Below, piece by piece: positions 22,901 through 27,069 of a DNA stretch of 27,069 nucleotides. Below the pieces are notes generated by a model. That model had not been told where the DNA came from. It ran no database searches and worked only from the letters and a program-made list of their open reading frames with translations. The DNA is from Ectocarpus siliculosus (taxonomy: Eukaryota; Sar; Phaeophyceae; Ectocarpales; Ectocarpaceae). Each line of letters opens with the position of its first letter. The stretch's first letter is position 1. The position numbers were made by a program, and so were the translations under genes. The stretch lies in the NCBI GenBank assembly GCA_000310025.1, contig FN649751.1, positions 5,926,598-5,953,666 on the forward strand, written 5' to 3'.

Positions 22901-25900
22901 GGGATGGCCCTCTTTGACCTTGGTCGTCACCAATTGAGCATAGCCACATCCATATTGCTAGTCTATTAATTTGTCTCAAACTTGCGTTTTTTTCCTTAAC
23001 GCCTTCGACGATCCTCCTCTCCGCAGCGTCTCCGTCGGGGGTACGCGGGTGTACGATCTCCCCATCCGGGCGAACGTCTTCGGCCCTCCGGAACGTGCTT
23101 CGGCGACGATCGCGGCTCTTGGGCGGTAAGTGAGTGGGCGAGTGTTGAGGAGTCGGGCGCCGGAGACAGGGGAATGGTACGGGGGCGGGCACCTTCTCTG
23201 TCTCTCCCTCTCTCTCTCTGTCTCCCTCTCTGTCTCTGTCTCTGTCTCTGTCTCTGTCTCTGTCTCTGTCTCTGTCTCTTACTATCTCCATTAGTGGTGT
23301 ATGCTGTACTTTTCCACTTATGCTCACGCATTGCACACCGCTCGTCGCTGATTGATAAGTGGCAATGTTGAGTTGTTGCGCATACGTAGTGCTCGCCGTT
23401 TTCCTGCTGTGCTACATGTATCCATCAATAGTAATATAGGCCGCTGCTGCACACAACGCCCTTTTTGGTGCTGCCTATGTTGAGCGCTTGGCTGCTTCTT
23501 GGTCGCCGCTCGCTGTGCTTCTCCCCTCTACCGTTGCAATGGGGCCGTCCCTGGTCTGCACCGTCATTCCGTGTCGAGTCTGCGGTCGAGAGCACCATGT
23601 TTCCCTTCAACACAGGATCTCCCTCTCATCTAGCGTACTTGTCTCTCGATCTTCCGTTTACCATGTAACGACGTGCTCCCTTTTTTGGCACCCTTTACCG
23701 TCGTTTGTCCCAACGTGTACCTCTTTTTTGCCCCCTTTACCGCCGTCTGTCCCACGTGTACCTTTTACTTGCGCCCGTCACCGCCGTTTGCCCCATCATG
23801 TACCTCTTTTCGGCGCCCTTCGCCGTCGGTTGTCCCGCGTGGAGAGCAGCCTGTACCTCAAGGGCGGCATGACCGGCAGACACGGCTCCGCACCCGGGGG
23901 GGGCAGCGGGGCGTCGGGCTCGTACAAAGGACACGCCGTGGCGGTGCAAACGGCCATCTCCAACCCCGTCAAGACACAGGTTTGTAGATTCGTAGGTTCG
24001 TGGCACGAAAGCCTGCTGCGCATCGAGGTTGAACTTAGCGACGGCCAGGTGGGGGTGACTCTGTGAGAGGTGGATGCTGATGGTGGTGGTGGCGGGATGG
24101 GAATTGGTGCATCGAAATGGGGGAGGGAGGGAGCGCACAATATTTCCTCAAGATGACTAGGCGTTGCGTTTGGATGCGGCAATGGTAGGGCTCCGTGACG
24201 ATATGCGATCGCACCGCCACCTGAACTGCTAGACTTCGTAGCTTTCCCGTTTCTCCCACTCCACGGACTGCGGTAGGATAGGCTAGAAAATACATTGGCT
24301 TCTCACCTCATGATTTTTGTAGCATAGTAGATGTCGCCTGTCACTGGCAAGCCCCTTGCGACTGCTGCTGCGCTTGGAACCTCTTAAGCAAACGCACTTG
24401 ATTCACCAGCCGCCCTCTGTCCGGCGGCAACGTCGTTGCCGTTGTCAACGTCGTCGATGTCATTGTTACCCCACCGTACGATGCCATAGTATCTTCTCTT
24501 CTACAGCAATACCGCTGACGCACGCACGCCAAACCTGCTGAAACTATCTAGTCGACTATTTTTTTTTTCCCCCCTCGTGTCTTCATCACACCACCGCACT
24601 ATTTACATGCCACTATCATCGTAATACGGTACGATTAATCCTCGCGCTAATGCAGCGGGAGCTCGACGAGATGTTCGACAAGCTTGACGCGGACTCGCCG
24701 CAACTCCCGACGGCGAACACCTCGGCCAACACCGAGCCGGTGCTCTTGGCCAGTCTCATGACCCACCAGAAGGAGGGGCTCGCTTGGATGGTGCAAAGGG
24801 AGAACAACCCAGACCCGAACGGTAAGGGACGTCGAGGGCACTCCATAAGGTCGGGAGTTGATGAGTGTGGGAGATGGGTTTGTGGACAATATGTACCATG
24901 ATATGTTTTTTTTTTCTGGGAAGGGGCTCGCTTGGATGATGGAAAGAAGAACAACCCGGACTCGAACGGAAAGGGATGTCAATCTCACTCTTCAGGTCGG
25001 GAGTTGATGAGTGTGGGAGATGGGTTTGTGCCGGAACTATATATTTGTGTTTTTTTCTTTCCCCCCCTGGACAAGGAGTTGACTTGTTGAAGCACGATTA
25101 CTATCCTTGACGACGCGGACGGTAAGGGATATCAATCTCATTGTACAGGCCAGGAGTTGGTGGCCTTAGGAGAAGACTAGGTGCCGGTCCGGTCGAATCG
25201 TTTCTTTTCTTTCTGGGCCCCTCGACTTGTTTCATGTTGATTGTCCGTGGAAGGGCGCAAGACCATGTGCCTGAGTTCAGCTCCCGTTCTGCTGATCAGT
25301 CGACTTGAAAATGACTTGCCCTCAAAAGGTCTACCAACCGATATACAACCAACGTGGGAAGCTCTTGACCTGGTAGTGGAAATCTGTGATTGGTTTATTT
25401 CCCGCAGAAGACTGCGGTGGGGGGCGAAATCAAGGTCGAATTCATTGCCGAAGCTTGTGTTTCGTGTCTATCCCCTATATATTTTTACCCCTCGCAGGCT
25501 TTTGAGCAGGAGCGGTCACAGCCGTCACTTGGGTTGGTCCGCAGGCCCGCACCCGGATCTGTGACCCCCCCCCCCCCCCCGTGCTCACCGATGTTAGACC
25601 AGCAACGAAGCGATCGCGCGCGAATGATGCTACAATAACTTAGCCTTGTCGTTGTTTCGCTATCAGACTATCAGAGGGGACCATGCCCCCCCTTGTCGTA
25701 AGAGAGGTATGTTTACAAATGGTATTATACAAGTGGTGTGACTACGTTGGCAAATGTTTAAGGCTGGCAGTAACTGACCCTCCTCTGTCCCCCCCCCCCA
25801 TGGGCGGCCGACGGCATGTGCGCAGGCCTTCCACCCTTCTGGGAACAGCGCGTCGAGGGCGGAAAAGGCGTCTTCCACAACACCATCACCTGCTCCTCGC

Positions 25901-26384
25901 AGCCTTGCAGGCCTGCCTCGGTGCATGGAGGCATTCTCAGCGATGACATGGGGCTGGTGAGTGGCAATCGATCTCGAGACAAAGAGACAGACAGACAGAC
26001 AGACAGACAGAGATGTGAGATGGAGGCACAGAGAGAGAGACCAGACAGATAGATAGATAGATGGACAGGCGGAGGGAGACACAAGAAGCAGACAGAGAGA
26101 GAGGAGAGAGAGAGAAAGGTCAAAAGAGATGGGGAGCAGACGCTACGCCTCATGAACTTAACCTCGATTTCTCTCTGTTGTTTCGTGGACGTAGATGTCA
26201 ACATTTTCTTTTTTGTTACTTCCTCTCTGCTTTTTGGGCGGAACCAGCTATCCCAATACGCGAGTGATGGTACCTCCCCTCATTATCGACTTCCACAGCT
26301 CGTTTGCTCCACAACCAGCGGCGTGCTATCGAAAATGGCCGACATGTCTATGGAAAGCTCTGTCTCTCTCTCTCTCTCTGTGTA

Positions 26385-26416
<32 letters not shown>

Positions 26417-27069
26417 GACGAGACCACAGACCACAGACCACAGACCACAACAAACTACCATCGGGGTGCCCTCGCGACTGTAGAACATTCGAGCCATGAA
26501 AGTCGGTCTGGGGGTGTTGGGATCACTCGTAGAACCATGCTTCGTACTTGCGCTGTGTTCTGCATGAACCATTTGTGAGAGGGCCTGTCATTTTTCGAGC
26601 GGAAGCCTCGTTTCCCTTAGCCGATCAGTTCACACAGGATAGTTTGGAGGGTCTGAGTAGAAACAGGTTTAGCAGTCGACGTGAAGACGACCTTGATAAC
26701 AAACGCAATCCCACATCGTGCGAAGTATTCTTGTCGTGGTCGGCATGTAAAAGATAGATAGGGGGGGGTAGAGCGCTCGGCTTGAATGGAACGCGTTCGA
26801 TTCCAGGCAGGGGATAACATGAGTTTAATGTTTTTATTTTCTCGTGCCTGCAACCACCAACACGATTGCCATCATCCTCAACCCCGCCTATGCCTCGGTG
26901 CGAAACTTTGTTCGGCTGGAGTCCAACTAGACCGCCGGTAACCCTCCCCTATCCACGGTACCCCCCCCCCCCCCCCCCGCTTAAACCTATGGGGTTCGTT
27001 TTCTGGTCCCGGGTTGGCTTGGCCAAGAGGCCCCTGACATTGGACTATGGGAATGCCACAAAACGAGGC
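19918..27069 (+). CDS. HLTF/RAD5-type SWI/SNF2 helicase with HIRAN domain, N-terminal part (continues beyond window)
   Basis: DNA-damage-tolerance ATPase; family members combine a HIRAN domain (binds 3' DNA ends), a Swi2/Snf2 motor and a RING ubiquitin ligase acting on PCNA. Exons: 19918-19998, 21244-21317, 21591-21690, 22547-22632, 23027-23125, 23850-23979, 24656-24821, 25826-25956, with phase kept at every junction (289 residues so far). HIRAN: VLYGYADLLIVGCRHYRGV, EPNNPYDRNAIRVDN, VGHIKA, and VYDLPIRANVFGPPE (about residues 36-145). Helicase start: MTHQKEGLAWMVQRENN (motif Q region), LPPFWEQR, NTIT, then GGILSDDMGL, the beginning of motif I; LPPFWEQR and NTIT are typical of HLTF rather than other Snf2 proteins. 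The Walker A GKT expected next is not seen before the window ends (see findings), so 3' exons are missing. Exon 1 (MVHPAPAST to TEEE) is the least certain; its donor GAG|GTCAGG fits the phase. The RING domain would lie further right. Confidence 0.88.
19999..21243 (+). other. First intron of the helicase gene
   Basis: About 1.2 kb with no convincing coding sequence on either strand. It holds five TTGGG units at about 20966-20989 and a short repeated patch of ACATG/TGTGAAC around 20506-20530. If exon 1 is wrong, part of this interval is upstream sequence instead. Confidence 0.45.
22721..22810. repeat. Intronic trinucleotide repeats (TCG)n and (CTG)n
   Basis: Bases 22721-22754 are almost pure CGT/TCG repeats, followed by a T-run and then CTG/CTA repeats at about 22771-22810. 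They lie in the helicase intron 22633-23026, so they are non-coding. Confidence 0.85.
23199..23280. repeat. (TCTCTG)n microsatellite
   Basis: Repeated TCTCTG and TCTCCC units in the helicase intron 23126-23849. It is pyrimidine-rich on the coding strand, but too far from the acceptor to act as its pyrimidine tract. Confidence 0.85.
23671..23849 (+). repeat. 41-42 bp minisatellite running up to a splice acceptor
   Basis: Four diverged units start near 23671, 23713, 23754 and 23796. Each has the pattern ACGTGTACCTCTTTT, then a C-rich part with a TTTACCGCCGT-like core and TTTGTCCC. A fifth unit begins at about 23837 and merges into the exon start, whose CCTGTACCTCAAG resembles the GTACCTC of the repeat. 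The units supply the polypyrimidine tract of this intron. Confidence 0.75.
24772..25240 (+). repeat. Tandem duplication (about 150 bp unit) of an exon end plus intron start
   Basis: The unit begins in the helicase exon (GGGGCTCGCTTGGATG, 24776-24790), crosses the donor AACG|GTAAGG and continues through GGTCGGGAGTTGATGAGTGT to a T-run and CTGGG. A second copy starts near 24921 and matches over its whole length. A third, more diverged copy starts near 25072, and a fragment resembling the start of a fourth lies near 25216. Copy 2 has a one-base deletion in the former coding part and the donor changed to AACGGAAAGG, so it cannot act as the exon. Confidence 0.85.
25565..25580. repeat. Poly-C run
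   Basis: Sixteen consecutive C bases in a helicase intron. Similar runs are at 4236-4249 and 26961-26978. Lengths in such runs are prone to sequencing error. Confidence 0.8.
25981..26115. repeat. GACA/GATA and GA microsatellites
   Basis: Consecutive short arrays of GACA (25987-26010), GATA (26047-26062) and GA (26095-26116) just after the donor of the exon ending at 25956. Confidence 0.85.
26357..26449. repeat. (CT)n array followed by a 7-bp repeat
   Basis: A CT array at 26357-26416 with a few interruptions, followed by four tandem GACCACA units at 26422-26449. Non-coding, within the region right of the last supported helicase exon. Confidence 0.85.
26761..26812 (+). other. tRNA-like fragment, possibly SINE-derived
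   Basis: GGTAGAGCGCTCGGCTTGA resembles the 3' side of a tRNA D-arm running into an anticodon stem, and 20 bases later CGTTCGATTCC closely matches the internal B box (GGTTCGANTCC) and T-loop. The D-arm start, a proper anticodon loop and acceptor pairing are missing, so it is not a working tRNA. It could be a relic of a tRNA or of a tRNA-derived retroposon. Confidence 0.35.
26847..26897 (+). other. Candidate decayed or mis-assembled next helicase exon
   Basis: The phase that follows the previous exon would need Gly-Lys-Thr. Here one frame reads PATTNTIAIILNPAYAS, ending at a possible donor TCG|GTGCGA. The TNTIAIIL part resembles the helix after Walker A in Snf2 proteins. No AG acceptor lies directly upstream, and Pro-Ala stands where Gly-Lys is expected. 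Weak evidence, reported because it sits where the exon would be sought. Confidence 0.25.

Noticed and set aside
23671-23849. Regularly repeated units as a CRISPR-like array
   Set aside because: The units are contiguous without unique spacers, sit in a eukaryotic intron and no cas-like gene is present.
26761-26812. A functional tRNA gene
   Set aside because: No complete acceptor stem, D-arm or anticodon loop can be folded from the visible bases.

Overview
The window looks like nuclear DNA of a multicellular or large-genome stramenopile; a brown alga of the Ectocarpus type is my best guess. The reasons are GC-rich short exons, introns of about 160 to 1250 bp with GT-AG ends, long low-complexity Gln/Gly/Ser/Ala stretches in exons, and abundant micro- and minisatellites. 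No bacterial features are present (no operons, ribosome binding sites, IS elements or CRISPR). The organism call is inference; the gene models come from translating exons, matching splice sites and checking that reading phase is kept.

Layout. (1) 1-2557, plus strand: the C-terminal end of REV3, the catalytic subunit of DNA polymerase zeta, in four clear exons plus a 12-base remnant of a fifth at the window edge. (2) 2558-5321: about 2.8 kb between convergent genes, with AT-rich 3'-end sequence, C-runs and one unexplained exon-like segment (3248-3316). (3) 5322-19673, minus strand: a large gene that I reconstruct as 12 exons (7,320 coding bases, about 2,439 residues, phase preserved at every junction). 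It ends in a non-canonical poly(A) polymerase of the TRF4/PAPD5 type. Its nucleotidyltransferase core is spread over small exons, preceded by an approximately 1,300-residue low-complexity exon and interrupted by a further low-complexity insert of about 335 residues. (4) 19674-19917: a 244-bp divergent intergenic segment. (5) 19918 to beyond the right edge, plus strand: the N-terminal half of an HLTF/RAD5-type SWI/SNF2 helicase, with the HIRAN domain in several small exons, then the first helicase exons ending at the DDMGL part of the ATP-binding motif. The exon carrying the Walker A GKT is not evident in the window.

How they fit together. REV3 (translesion synthesis) and HLTF/RAD5 (PCNA polyubiquitination, template switching, fork remodelling) are two arms of DNA damage tolerance. 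Here they flank a TRF4-family gene, and the polymerase and the helicase start codons are head to head. Whether this order is functional or chance cannot be decided from one window. Points worth checking include the divergent start codons sharing a CCATGG palindrome, a probable decayed exon duplicate in a REV3 intron, a 150-bp tandem duplication of an exon-intron junction in the helicase, a 42-bp minisatellite that runs into a splice acceptor, and an excess of phase-0 introns with AG|GT at the acceptor.
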